Below the pieces are notes generated by a model. The model was not told the DNA's origin, made no database searches, and was given only the letters and a program-made list of their open reading frames with translations. A stretch of 24,240 nucleotides of DNA from Clostridiales bacterium (GTDB taxonomy: Bacteria > Bacillota > Clostridia > Lachnospirales > Cellulosilyticaceae): the NCBI GenBank assembly GCA_019418225.1, contig DYCF01000059.1, forward strand, positions 1 through 24,240. The letters are read 5' to 3'. The translations under genes and the position numbers were made by a program. Below, piece after piece: positions 1 through 7,078 of this stretch; position 1 is the stretch's first letter, and the number at the start of each line of letters is the position of its first letter.

Positions 1-52
1 GAAACCTATTTACCTACATGTATATTTCAAGTTTTTAGTTGGTTTCTCTATA
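1..52 (-). repeat. dispersed ~110 bp palindromic repeat, copy A (cut by window edge)
   Basis: Read on the minus strand this begins TATAGAGAAACC at position 52 and continues with the same ACTTGAAATATACAT, AGGTAAATAG and GGTTTC blocks as the copies near 7790, 7903 and 22427. Only the first half of the element is present because the window starts here; the second hairpin (GATTTCACAT/ATGTGAAATC) would lie to the left. It is the only copy in reverse orientation in this window. Confidence 0.85.
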
Positions 53-86
53 TATAAAAATATTTATCGAAATATATGAAATAAAG

Positions 87-115
87 TTGATTATTTAAGA
101 AAATATATTTAGAAT
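87..115 (+). promoter_or_regulatory. candidate vegetative promoter for the DUF218 gene
   Basis: TTGATT at 87-92 and TAGAAT at 110-115 are separated by 17 nt, about 60 nt before the ATG at 178. The region is very AT-rich, so chance matches are common. Confidence 0.35.
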
Positions 116-177
116 TAATACATTATTTGTGAAATAAAGTAGCATATAAGTAAACATAGAATATATGGAGGAGAAAA

Positions 178-897
178 ATGATTTGGTTATTTCGTATGAT
201 GGTGGTATTTGCCTGTTTAAACTTAGCAAATATTATTATTGTAGATGGTGGTGCAGGGATGGAGCTTGTGTGGGTAGGGATTATTATAATAAGCTTATTA
301 TTCTCATTTAAAAAGATTTACTGTTTCTTTTTTAAAAGGGCTTGGTTTAAATGGTTATTTATAAGCGGCATCAGTATATTTGTATTAGTGGAAGGGCTTA
401 TTGTAGTAAATGGTTTGGGAATTGATGTACCAGAAAATAGTGATTATCTCATTGTACTAGGTGCGAGGGTTAGGGGTGAAACACCTTCACTTTCTTTAAA
501 AGCGCGCTTAGATGTGGCGTATGAATATTTAGTGGAAAATCCAGAAACAAAGGCAGTATTATCAGGGGGACAAGGAGTGGGTGAAGATATTTCAGAAGCA
601 GAAGCTATGTGTAGATATTTAGTGGATAAAGGTATAGCAGAAGAGCGCTTGAAATTAGAAGATCAATCAAGGGATACAACACAAAACTTAAAGTATTCCT
701 TTGAAATAATCGATGCAGAAAAGGGGGATGCTACGGTTGTTATAGTAACTAACCGTTTTCATGTGTTAAGAAGTAAAATGATAGCTAAAGATTTAGGCAA
801 AAAGGTAAGTGGTATAGGTGCAAGGACATTATACTTCTTAATTCCTACATATTATTTGAGAGAATTCTTTGCAGTTGCTGTAGAGGTTATTTTTTAA
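178..897 (+). CDS. YdcF/SanA-like DUF218 membrane protein
   Basis: The protein is 239 aa. Three hydrophobic segments (about residues 5-22, 29-48 and 57-79) precede a soluble DUF218 domain at about 88-215. Domain marks are the strand DYLIVLGARV at 89-98, the SGGQG loop at 129-133, an acidic helix around E138-E142, S164-R165-D166-T167-T168 (the usual SxxT region of the family) and TNRFH at 191-195. Relatives (YdcF, SanA, ElyC) are membrane-anchored and tied to envelope functions; the exact reaction is unknown, although YdcF was reported to bind S-adenosylmethionine. The ATG at 178 is preceded by GGAGGAG at good spacing. It stands alone, followed by the putative HxlR operator of the next gene. 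The family call is firm; the function is open. Confidence 0.8.
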   Translation: MIWLFRMMVVFACLNLANIIIVDGGAGMELVWVGIIIISLLFSFKKIYCFFFKRAWFKWLFISGISIFVLVEGLIVVNGLGIDVPENSDYLIVLGARVRGETPSLSLKARLDVAYEYLVENPETKAVLSGGQGVGEDISEAEAMCRYLVDKGIAEERLKLEDQSRDTTQNLKYSFEIIDAEKGDATVVIVTNRFHVLRSKMIAKDLGKKVSGIGARTLYFLIPTYYLREFFAVAVEVIF

Positions 898-919
898 AGT
901 GTTAAGGGTATCCTTTTGG

Positions 920-948
920 TAACTATACCACTTTATTGTGCATACTTT
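920..948. promoter_or_regulatory. putative HxlR operator, copy 1
   Basis: An imperfect dyad, TAACTATACCAC then TTTATT then GTGCATACTTT, ends on the -35 of the following promoter. A near-identical dyad lies at 1959-1987 between hxlR and the sirtuin gene, and similarity extends on both sides (GTATCC upstream, AAGGG downstream). Assignment to the HxlR protein is inferred from adjacency and dyad symmetry. Confidence 0.6.
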
Positions 949-974
949 GCAAGGGAATTAAAGTATTTTATACT
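947..974 (+). promoter_or_regulatory. promoter of the PPOX-family gene
   Basis: TTGCAA at 947-952 and TATACT at 969-974 are separated by 16 nt. The -35 overlaps the right end of the operator dyad, an arrangement suited to control by the bound regulator. The spacing from dyad to -10 equals that of the second copy at 1986-2013. Confidence 0.5.
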
Positions 975-1050
975 ACAAGCATAAGAAGTGGCCGCTTCCA
1001 TAGTAGTAATATATTTAATTAGGGGGCATTGTCCCAAATAGGAGGCAATT

Positions 1051-1452
1051 ATGAACGAAGTAGTAAAATTCTTAGAAGCAAATCCAGTACAATATTTAGC
1101 AACAGTAGGCAGAGATGGTAAGGCAAAATGTCGTCCGTTTATGTTCTGTTTTGAAAAGGAAGGAAAGCTTTGGTTCTGTACAAATAATACAAAAGATGTT
1201 TATCAAGATATGTTGGCAAATCCTGAAATTGAAGTTTGTGTATCAAGTCCTGAGTATGCATGGCTACGTTTAAATGGAAAAGTTGTATTTAAAAATGATA
1301 TGGCTGTTAAAGAAGGCTGTATGTTAAATCCTATTGTCAAAGGTCAATATCAATCAGCAGAGAATCCAATTTTTGAAGTATTTTACTTAGAAAATGCCAA
1401 AGCAACAATTGCAGACTTTTCAGGTAACCCACCTCAAACATATAGCTTATAA
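1051..1452 (+). CDS. pyridoxamine 5'-phosphate oxidase-family FMN-binding protein
   Basis: The protein is 133 aa, a single split-barrel domain. The N-terminal pattern (NPVQYLATVGRDGKAKCRPF, residues 11-30), LWFCTNN at 40-46 and the central SPEYAWLRLNGKVVF at 66-80 are typical of small PPOX-like flavoproteins of anaerobes. These bind FMN or a related flavin and are usually of unassigned substrate; it is not PdxH itself, being much shorter and lacking the PLP-site region. The ATG at 1051 follows AGGAGG. The gene is transcribed toward the convergent hxlR-type gene, with a shared terminator between them. A putative HxlR operator overlaps its promoter, so regulation by the neighbouring thiol-bearing regulator is likely (inference). 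Confidence 0.85.
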   Translation: MNEVVKFLEANPVQYLATVGRDGKAKCRPFMFCFEKEGKLWFCTNNTKDVYQDMLANPEIEVCVSSPEYAWLRLNGKVVFKNDMAVKEGCMLNPIVKGQYQSAENPIFEVFYLENAKATIADFSGNPPQTYSL

Positions 1453-1493
1453 CAAAAAGGATATTGCACATTATGTGTGCAATATCCTTTTTG
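1453..1493. terminator. bidirectional terminator between PPOX gene and hxlR
   Basis: A perfect 18-bp stem (1453-1470 with 1476-1493), loop TTATG, has A-runs and T-runs on either side, so it can serve both convergent genes. Confidence 0.9.
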
Positions 1494-1500
1494 TTTGTCA

Positions 1501-1830
1501 TTATATTTTGTGAGTAAGTTGATGCTTATAATTTTCGCCCCATGCAAGCATAGCATCTAAGATGGGTTCTAGGCTGCGACCTGTATCTGTAAGTGAATAT
1601 TCAACACGTGGGGGAACTTCAGGATAAACGGTACGTGTTATTAGACCGCTCTCTTCCATATCACGCAAGTTGCTAGTTAAAACTTTTTGTGTAATGCCAG
1701 TCACAGATTTCATGAGTTCCCCAAAACGCTTGGTGCCTGTTAAAAGGTCACGTATAATTAATACTTTCCATTTGTTACTGATAAGCCCGAGCGTTGTTTC
1801 AACAGGACAAGCTGGAAGTTCTTTTGCCAT
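1501..1830 (-). CDS. HxlR-family winged-helix transcriptional regulator
   Basis: From the ATG at 1830 the protein is 109 aa, the normal HxlR length. Family features are PVETTLGLISNKWKVLIIRDL (helix-turn-helix start), KRFGELMKSVTGITQKVL (recognition region), and RTVYPEVPPRVEYSLTDTG (wing). Cys8 sits just before the first helix, where YodB, CatR and related B. subtilis members carry their redox-active cysteine, so thiol-based sensing of quinones, aldehydes or disulfide stress is plausible. The longer reading frame to 1890 is rejected: AAGGAG sits 7 nt before the 1830 ATG. A promoter (1913-1941) lies upstream, and dyads that look like its operators lie at 1959-1987 and 920-948. Family is certain; the signal is inferred. 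Confidence 0.9.
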   Translation of the reverse strand: MAKELPACPVETTLGLISNKWKVLIIRDLLTGTKRFGELMKSVTGITQKVLTSNLRDMEESGLITRTVYPEVPPRVEYSLTDTGRSLEPILDAMLAWGENYKHQLTHKI

Positions 1831-1912
1831 AATAATCTCCTTTATAGAAAGTTTAGTAAGACATACTTGTAATGTTGCAACAAGTGTCATCTAATCTTTT
1901 ACTTATAGATTT

Positions 1913-1941
1913 ATTATAGTGATTTAAATATTAAAATTCAA
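1913..1941 (-). promoter_or_regulatory. promoter of the HxlR gene
   Basis: On the minus strand TTGAAT (1936-1941) and TATAAT (1913-1918) are separated by exactly 17 nt. The operator dyad lies about 18 nt upstream of this -35, between it and the divergent sirtuin promoter. Confidence 0.6.
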
Positions 1942-1958
1942 TAATAGTATCCATATGG

Positions 1959-1987
1959 AAACTACACCACTTTATTGTGCGTACTTT
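1959..1987. promoter_or_regulatory. putative HxlR operator, copy 2
   Basis: AAACTACACCAC (1959-1970), TTTATT, GTGCGTACTTT (1977-1987) form an imperfect dyad: AAACTAC mirrors GTACTTT with one mismatch and CAC mirrors GTG. It matches copy 1 at 920-948 over nearly its whole length. It lies between the divergent hxlR and sirtuin promoters, so it could serve autoregulation as well as operon control. Confidence 0.6.
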
Positions 1988-2013
1988 CTTAAAGGGATTA
2001 ATGCTTTTAGAAT
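1986..2013 (+). promoter_or_regulatory. candidate promoter of the sirtuin-macrodomain operon
   Basis: TTCTTA (1986-1991) and TAGAAT (2008-2013) are 16 nt apart, in the same register relative to the dyad as the TTGCAA/TATACT pair at 947-974. It is weaker than copy 1. It would give a leader of about 120 nt before the ATG at 2142. Confidence 0.4.
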
Positions 2014-2141
2014 GAAAGTAGAGTAAAGCAGGTGGAACTTATGAAAACAAGGGACTAAATATTAAAAGAAGGACGATTGCTTAGAGTGTTGTCCATTTGG
2101 TGTAGTAGAGAAATGAGTATATGAATAGAGGTGGTGTATAA

Positions 2142-2999
2142 ATGCTCAGTAAGAAAGAAGAATATAAGTTAGACATAAGAAAGATTGAAAGGTTGCGTGA
2201 AGAAATAGAAAAAGCAGATGCGATAATCATTGGTGCAGGTGCAGGACTTTCTACTGCTGCTGGCTTTTCATACACAGGTGAAAGATTTCAGAAGTACTTT
2301 AAGGATTTTGCAGATAAATATGGGATCACTGATATGTATTCAGGCGGATTTTACCCATTTAAGACACTAGAAGAGTATTGGGCATGGTGGAGCCGTCAAA
2401 TTTATTATAATCGTTATATAGATGCACCAAAGCCAGTATATGATGATTTGTTAAGCATAGTAAAAGATAAGGCGTATTTTGTTATTACTACCAATGTAGA
2501 TCATATGTTTCAAAAAGTAGGTTTTGATAAAAAACGTTTGTTTTATACACAGGGAGATTATGGTTTATGGCAGTGTACTGTGCCATGTCATCAGCTAACT
2601 TATGACAATGAAGAGACTGTTTATAAAATGATAGAACAGCAGAAGGATATGAAAGTGCCAGCAGAGTTAATGCCATATTGCCCTGTTTGTGGCAAGCCTA
2701 TGACGATGAATCTGAGATGTGATAATACTTTTGTGGAGAATGAAGGTTGGCAGCGTGCAGCAAAAAGATATTCGGAGTTTCTTAGTAGAAATAAAAATCA
2801 GCATATATTATTTTTAGAACTAGGTACAGGGATGAACACACCAGGCATTATAAAATATAGATTTTGGCAGATGACGCACCAGTGGGAGAAAGCTACGTAT
2901 GCTTGCATCAATCTAGGGGAAGCTTATGCACCTAGGGAAATAGAAGAAAAATCTATTCGTATTAATGAGGATATTGGAAAGGTACTGAAACAATTATGA
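2142..2999 (+). CDS. class M sirtuin (SirTM-type protein ADP-ribosyltransferase)
   Basis: The protein is 285 aa. The sirtuin NAD-binding start GAGAGLS is at 31-37 and TTNVDH at 116-121. The catalytic His of classical sirtuins is replaced by Gln137 in TQGDYG, and Asn118 is kept; Asn and Gln at these places are, as I recall, the key residues of streptococcal and staphylococcal SirTM, which ADP-ribosylates instead of deacetylating. Zinc ligands are probably C145/C149 (CX3C) and C180/C183. The ATG follows GAGGTGG. A zinc macrodomain protein follows 82 nt later, the diagnostic SirTM partner. In the classical operon the target is a GcvH-like lipoyl protein; none is in this window. Control by the divergent HxlR protein is inferred. 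Subfamily fairly sure; activity unproven. Confidence 0.87.
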   Translation: MLSKKEEYKLDIRKIERLREEIEKADAIIIGAGAGLSTAAGFSYTGERFQKYFKDFADKYGITDMYSGGFYPFKTLEEYWAWWSRQIYYNRYIDAPKPVYDDLLSIVKDKAYFVITTNVDHMFQKVGFDKKRLFYTQGDYGLWQCTVPCHQLTYDNEETVYKMIEQQKDMKVPAELMPYCPVCGKPMTMNLRCDNTFVENEGWQRAAKRYSEFLSRNKNQHILFLELGTGMNTPGIIKYRFWQMTHQWEKATYACINLGEAYAPREIEEKSIRINEDIGKVLKQL

Positions 3000-3081
3000 G
3001 AAAATAGCTTATGGTATATAGGCGGATCTAGGAAGAAAAGTATTGAATGTTTAAGTTATAAGATAAGGAGGCATATAGCAG

Positions 3082-3864
3082 ATGATAAAGCAAGAAGAAA
3101 GATTAGATTATTTAATTGATGTTTTAATAAAAGAAGATGAGCAATATGCTACGCTAGAAATACCACAAGGATATATGGGGAAAGAAAGGCTCCTTAGGTC
3201 TTTAATGAATGTTCGTTCGCCAAGGCCAATTTCAGAGCAATTTTTAAAGGTACAGGATGAATATTTAAAAGAGGCATTGCAAAGCTGTGGTATTTGTGAT
3301 GCTGCAAAATTGCCAGCTGTTAAAGTAGATGAACGTATAGCCTTATGGCAAGGAGATATTACAACATTAAAGATAGGGGCCATTGTAAATGCAGCGAATA
3401 GTCAGCTAAGAGGCTGTTTTGTTCCAGGTCATTCATGTATTGATAATTGTATTCATAGTTTTGCAGGCATACAGTTGAGACTTGATTGTGATACACTTAT
3501 GAACGCACAAGGATATGAAGAGCCTACTGGAAAGGCGAAAATAACAAAGGCTTATAATTTACCTTGTGAGTATGTCTTGCATACAGTAGGACCCATTGTG
3601 CATAGCAAAGTAACAGCGGTAGAAAAAGATTTACTGGCTAATTGTTATAAATCTTGTTTAGAGCTAGCCGTAGCACATCAAATAGAAAGTATTGCTTTTT
3701 GCTGTATTTCAACAGGTGTATTTTGTTTTCCTAATGAATTAGCAGCAGAAATTGCAGTAGGGGTAGTGAGGGAATTTTTAAAGGCAAATCAGACATTAAA
3801 GAAAGTAGTATTTAATGTTTTTAAAGATGAAGACCTTAAAATCTATGAAAGTTTGCTAAGCTAA
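3082..3864 (+). CDS. zinc-dependent macrodomain protein (protein-ADP-ribose hydrolase)
   Basis: The protein is 260 aa, the length of SirTM-linked Zn-macrodomains. An N-terminal helical region (about 1-75) precedes the macrodomain (about 84-255). Marks are GDIT at 91-94, IVNAAN at 101-106, HTVGP at 167-171 and ISTGVF at 209-214. The zinc-macro signature is C112, H117, C119 followed by D121-N122-C-I-H. Relatives remove ADP-ribose placed on a target by SirTM, so with the gene upstream it makes a write/erase pair. The ATG at 3082 has AAGGAGG 11 nt before it. No promoter or terminator is obvious in the 82-nt gap, which fits co-transcription. The flavoprotein gene begins 92 nt downstream. Confidence 0.9.
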   Translation: MIKQEERLDYLIDVLIKEDEQYATLEIPQGYMGKERLLRSLMNVRSPRPISEQFLKVQDEYLKEALQSCGICDAAKLPAVKVDERIALWQGDITTLKIGAIVNAANSQLRGCFVPGHSCIDNCIHSFAGIQLRLDCDTLMNAQGYEEPTGKAKITKAYNLPCEYVLHTVGPIVHSKVTAVEKDLLANCYKSCLELAVAHQIESIAFCCISTGVFCFPNELAAEIAVGVVREFLKANQTLKKVVFNVFKDEDLKIYESLLS

Positions 3865-3956
3865 TATAAAGTAGTAACTTATTTTGTGATAAAATGATAG
3901 TGAAATATCATATAAATAACAAGATAGGTATTTATAACGTATAAGGAGTGGGAGAA

Positions 3957-4580
3957 ATGAAAGTATTACTGATTAATGGAAGTCCTCGCAAAAATGGCTG
4001 TACATACACAGCTTTATGCGAGGTGGCAAAGCCTTTAAATGAATGCGGTATTGAAACAGAGATTGTACATATTGGTGCAAAACCTGTGAGAGGTTGCATT
4101 GGCTGTGGACAATGTAGTGGTAAGGTTAAATGTGTATTTGATGATGATATTACCAACGAAATTATTCAAAAAGCAGGAGAAGCAGATGGTTTTATTGTAG
4201 GATCACCTGTTTATTATGCATCTCCTAATGGGACTTTAATAAGTCTCTTAGATAGAGCTTTTTATGCAGGCAAATCAAACTTTAAGAGTAAACCAGCAGC
4301 AGCTATTGTGAGTGCCAGAAGAGGAGGAACAACAGCTTCATTAGAAGTTATTAATAAATACTTTACTTTTGCAGAGATGCCACTTGTCTCTTCAAGTTAC
4401 TGGAACATGGTACATGGCAGCAAGCCAGAAGATGTGATGCAGGATGAAGAAGGCTTACAAATTATGCGTAACCTTGGCAGAAATATGGCATGGCTTCTTA
4501 AGTGCATTGAAGCAGGTAAAGAAAAAGGAATAGAATGTCCACAAAACGAATACACTAATCGTACGAACTTTATTAGATAG
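3957..4580 (+). CDS. Isf-like iron-sulfur flavoprotein / NADPH-dependent FMN reductase family
   Basis: From the ATG at 3957 (AAGGAG at 3943-3948) it is 207 aa; an in-frame GTG at 3948 overlaps the ribosome site and is rejected. The flavodoxin-like fold shows the phosphate loop NGSPRKNG at 7-14 and the flavin-side GSPVYYASPNGT in the middle. C47, C50, C53 and C59 give CX2CX2CX5C, the compact motif of methanogen iron-sulfur flavoprotein that binds a [4Fe-4S] cluster, and an aspartate run (DDD) follows as in the family. It probably moves electrons between a reductant such as ferredoxin and FMN, perhaps to oxygen or peroxide as reported for Isf; the substrate is unknown. It ends the sirtuin operon, before a strong terminator. 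Confidence 0.85.
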   Translation: MKVLLINGSPRKNGCTYTALCEVAKPLNECGIETEIVHIGAKPVRGCIGCGQCSGKVKCVFDDDITNEIIQKAGEADGFIVGSPVYYASPNGTLISLLDRAFYAGKSNFKSKPAAAIVSARRGGTTASLEVINKYFTFAEMPLVSSSYWNMVHGSKPEDVMQDEEGLQIMRNLGRNMAWLLKCIEAGKEKGIECPQNEYTNRTNFIR

Positions 4581-4596
4581 TTTGTTATGGAGCATG

Positions 4597-4646
4597 AAAG
4601 CCCTACGCCAAACGAGTATTTAAACTAACTTGGCGTAGGGCTTTTT
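4597..4646 (+). terminator. terminator of the sirtuin-macrodomain-flavoprotein operon
   Basis: A perfect 15-bp stem, AAAGCCCTACGCCAA (4597-4611) with 4630-4644, is followed by a short T-run. Confidence 0.92.
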
Positions 4647-4691
4647 ATAGGCTAAGAAAGTACTGCTTTCTTGTAAAACTATAATAATGCT

Positions 4692-5015
4692 TTAACGCTT
4701 ATTAAGTTCATGGAACCTTTTGTGCTGCAATCCGAGGAGGCAAATAAGCGTTCCTAGAGTCACAGCAGAAGTAAAAAGTCCAAATACGATTTTGCCATTT
4801 GAGACACGCTTAAAAATTAGCGAGGTCACTGTAGTTGTAATACTGCCGCCGCCAATATAAGCTACTAAATTAATGGCTGTAAAAAATAAAATAAGATGCA
4901 ATAGTGCTGGATGGTCTTTTAAAAATAGAAAGCCATCTTTATAATCCTGCACATAATCTTTTAGTCCAGTAGCCTGTATAGCACGCGATATTTCATCAGG
5001 AAACGTAATATATTT
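4692..5015 (-). pseudogene. remnant of an MFS efflux transporter
   Basis: The open frame runs on from the ABC-F stop codon and encodes about 107 residues without its own good start; an internal GTG at 4950-4952 gives 86 aa. It resembles the second half of drug-efflux MFS proteins: a cytoplasmic-loop region (SRAIQATGLKDY) leading to a DGFLFLKDHPAL-type entry, two membrane segments (LLHLILFFTAINLVAYIGGG and VFGLFTSAVTLGTLICLLG), then a charged tail RFHELNKR typical of an MFS C-terminus. A full protein has about 400 residues and 12 segments, so both the N-terminal half and an internal part appear deleted. No ribosome site is visible. The MFS assignment is by pattern recognition; that it is a relic is well supported by its length. 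Confidence 0.6.
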
Positions 5016-6932
5016 TTATAGCGCTTCGCTAAGTGATTCCCAGTCTTCATAAAGCTTAGCAACTTGAGCTTCAAGGTCACTTTTTCTTTGAAGCAGTTCT
5101 TTGCTTTTTTCAGCATTAGTATAAACTTCTTCAAGGCAAAGCTGTGCATCGATATCTTCCATTTCAGCTTCGGCTTCTTGAATAGTTGTTTCTACTTTTG
5201 TAATTTGATTTTGAATACGTCTAATACGTGTTTGTTCTTCTTTTTGTTTTTGCCAGTCATCTTTGTTAGATGGAGCAGCAGGAGCAGTTGCTACTGCTGT
5301 TTTAACAGTTACTTTTGGCACTGGTGTAGTAAGAAGTTCTTTTTTCTTCTCTACATAGTAATCATAGTCCCCAAGGAATTCTTTTGCACCTGTTTGATTC
5401 ATTTCAATGACTTTGCTTGCTGTTTGATTAATGAAGTAACGGTCATGGGATACATATAATACAGTTCCCTCGTAATTTGAAATGGCACTTTCTAATATTT
5501 CCTTTGATAAGATGTCTAAGTGGTTAGTCGGTTCATCTAGGATTAAAAAGTTAGCTTTTGAAAGCATAATCTTAGCAAGTGCCACACGTCCTCTTTCACC
5601 ACCGCTTAAGGCAGAAATTGGTTTGAAAACATCATCATTTGTAAATAAGAAAGCAGCAAGCATATTACGGATTTCACCATTTTTAAGTTCTGGGAAAGAA
5701 GTTTGGATTTCTTCCATAATCGTATTAGTTGTATCTAATGTAGAATGCTCCTGGTCATAGTAGCCCACCATAACATTAGAACCTAAACGTACAGTACCCG
5801 AGGATGCAGGAATTTGCTCTAAGATGATACGGAAGAGTGTTGTTTTACCGACGCCGTTAGGACCAACTAAGGCAACTTTATCACCTTTTTTAATAGACAT
5901 ATTCATGTTGCTAAATAAAGGTGCATCTTCAAAAGTTTTGCTGACTTCTTTGAGGTCTAATACGTCATTACCGCTTGGAATACGTGGCGTAAGTACAAGT
6001 TGCATTGGTTTATTATCAATCATTGGAGCATCCATAACCTCAATTTTATCAAGAGCCTTTTCGCGGCTTCTTGCACGTTTAAGAGATTTTTCACGGTTAA
6101 ATTGCTTAAGTTTAGCAATAACGGCTTGTTGCTGAGCGATTTCTCTTTGTTGCTTTTCAAAGTGTTTCATAGCAATTTCGTATTCTTTTTCACTTTTAAT
6201 CACATAGTCGCTATAGTTACCATTATAAACAAAGGCCTGACCGAATTCTAAGTGAATTACTTTTGTAACAATCTTATCTAAGAAGTAACGGTCGTGGGAA
6301 ATGATGATAACAGCACCTTTATAGCTGCGAAGGAAACCTTCTAACCATTCAATAGCTTCAATATCTAAGTGGTTAGTCGGTTCATCAAGGAGAAGAAGTG
6401 TAGGTTCTTGGAGTAAGAGCTTACCTAAAGCTACACGGTTCTTTTGACCACCAGATAAAATAGAAATAGGTTTTTCATAAACAGATTCATCAAAACCAAG
6501 ACCTTTTAAGACACCTTTGACGAGGCTTTTATATTCATAGCCTTTTTTGTTTTCAAATTCTGTGCGGAGGGCATCATAGCTTCCCATTAAATCTAATGAA
6601 GAAGTTCTGGCGATTTCAGCTTCCATATCATGAAGCTTTGTTTCAAGGGCAATAACTTCATCAAATACATGAAGAAGTTCTTCATAAACGGTTCTTTCTG
6701 AATCCAGGTCCATATGTTGTTTTAAGTAGCCGATGGTACAATCCTTACTACAAGAAATGCTACCCCCATCACTTTCCATTTCCTTCGTAAGAATTTTAAG
6801 TAATGTGGTTTTACCCGCACCATTATTTCCTATTAAAGCTACCTTTTCATGATCTTCTATATGAAAACTAACATTTTTAAGTACAGTTTGATCAATAAAT
6901 GTTTTTTGTATATTACTGCATGAGATAATCAT
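5016..6932 (-). CDS. ydiF: ABC-F family ATPase, YdiF-like
   Basis: The protein is 638 aa with two ABC ATPase domains and no membrane segments. Domain 1 has Walker A GNNGAGKT (35-42), LSGGQ (159-163) and DEPTNHLD (183-190). Domain 2 has GPNGVGKT (356-363), LSGGE (441-445) and DEPTNHLD (465-472). Between them is the ABC-F linker (about 245-300), rich in Lys/Arg/Gln, which reaches toward the ribosomal P-site tRNA. A C-terminal coiled coil (about 560-638) follows an Ala/Pro/Thr-rich hinge. Cytosolic ABC-F proteins act on translating ribosomes; this type is house-keeping more than resistance. B. subtilis ydiF lies near rex as well, and here the gene diverges from rex. The ATG at 6932 has AAGGAGG 6 nt before it. 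Confidence 0.88.
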   Translation of the reverse strand: MIISCSNIQKTFIDQTVLKNVSFHIEDHEKVALIGNNGAGKTTLLKILTKEMESDGGSISCSKDCTIGYLKQHMDLDSERTVYEELLHVFDEVIALETKLHDMEAEIARTSSLDLMGSYDALRTEFENKKGYEYKSLVKGVLKGLGFDESVYEKPISILSGGQKNRVALGKLLLQEPTLLLLDEPTNHLDIEAIEWLEGFLRSYKGAVIIISHDRYFLDKIVTKVIHLEFGQAFVYNGNYSDYVIKSEKEYEIAMKHFEKQQREIAQQQAVIAKLKQFNREKSLKRARSREKALDKIEVMDAPMIDNKPMQLVLTPRIPSGNDVLDLKEVSKTFEDAPLFSNMNMSIKKGDKVALVGPNGVGKTTLFRIILEQIPASSGTVRLGSNVMVGYYDQEHSTLDTTNTIMEEIQTSFPELKNGEIRNMLAAFLFTNDDVFKPISALSGGERGRVALAKIMLSKANFLILDEPTNHLDILSKEILESAISNYEGTVLYVSHDRYFINQTASKVIEMNQTGAKEFLGDYDYYVEKKKELLTTPVPKVTVKTAVATAPAAPSNKDDWQKQKEEQTRIRRIQNQITKVETTIQEAEAEMEDIDAQLCLEEVYTNAEKSKELLQRKSDLEAQVAKLYEDWESLSEAL

Positions 6933-7011
6933 TTTTAGCCTCCTTAGTAATTCTTTTTTAATTTTAGCAAAAAAAAGTGCAAAAAGAAAGGAAACATGCC
7001 AAGAATCTACA

Positions 7012-7040
7012 TTGACAAAAAAAAAACCTAAATGTATACT
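7012..7040 (+). promoter_or_regulatory. rex promoter
   Basis: A consensus TTGACA (7012-7017) and TATACT (7035-7040) are separated by 17 nt, 38 nt before the GTG start. No TTGTGA/TCACAA-type Rex operator is seen here, so autoregulation is not evident. Confidence 0.85.
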
Positions 7041-7078
7041 GAAATCACTACGTATATGAGAAGTGAGGAGTTGAAAAC

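Noticed and set aside
1831..1890. 20-residue N-terminal extension of the HxlR gene
   Set aside because: A good ribosome site precedes the ATG at 1830, the family length fits 109 aa, and the upstream ATG at 1890 has no ribosome site.
3894..3911. ATGATA/TATCAT dyad between the macrodomain and flavoprotein genes as an operator or terminator
   Set aside because: Six AT-only base pairs in AT-rich DNA, no T-run and no second copy; most likely chance.
4961..5149. 62-residue minus-strand frame across the ABC-F end
   Set aside because: It is out of frame with both the ABC-F gene and the transporter relic and has no family pattern.
5064..5459. Plus-strand open frame inside the ABC-F gene
   Set aside because: It is an antisense shadow with low-complexity Phe/Ser/Cys composition, no ribosome site and no recognisable domain.
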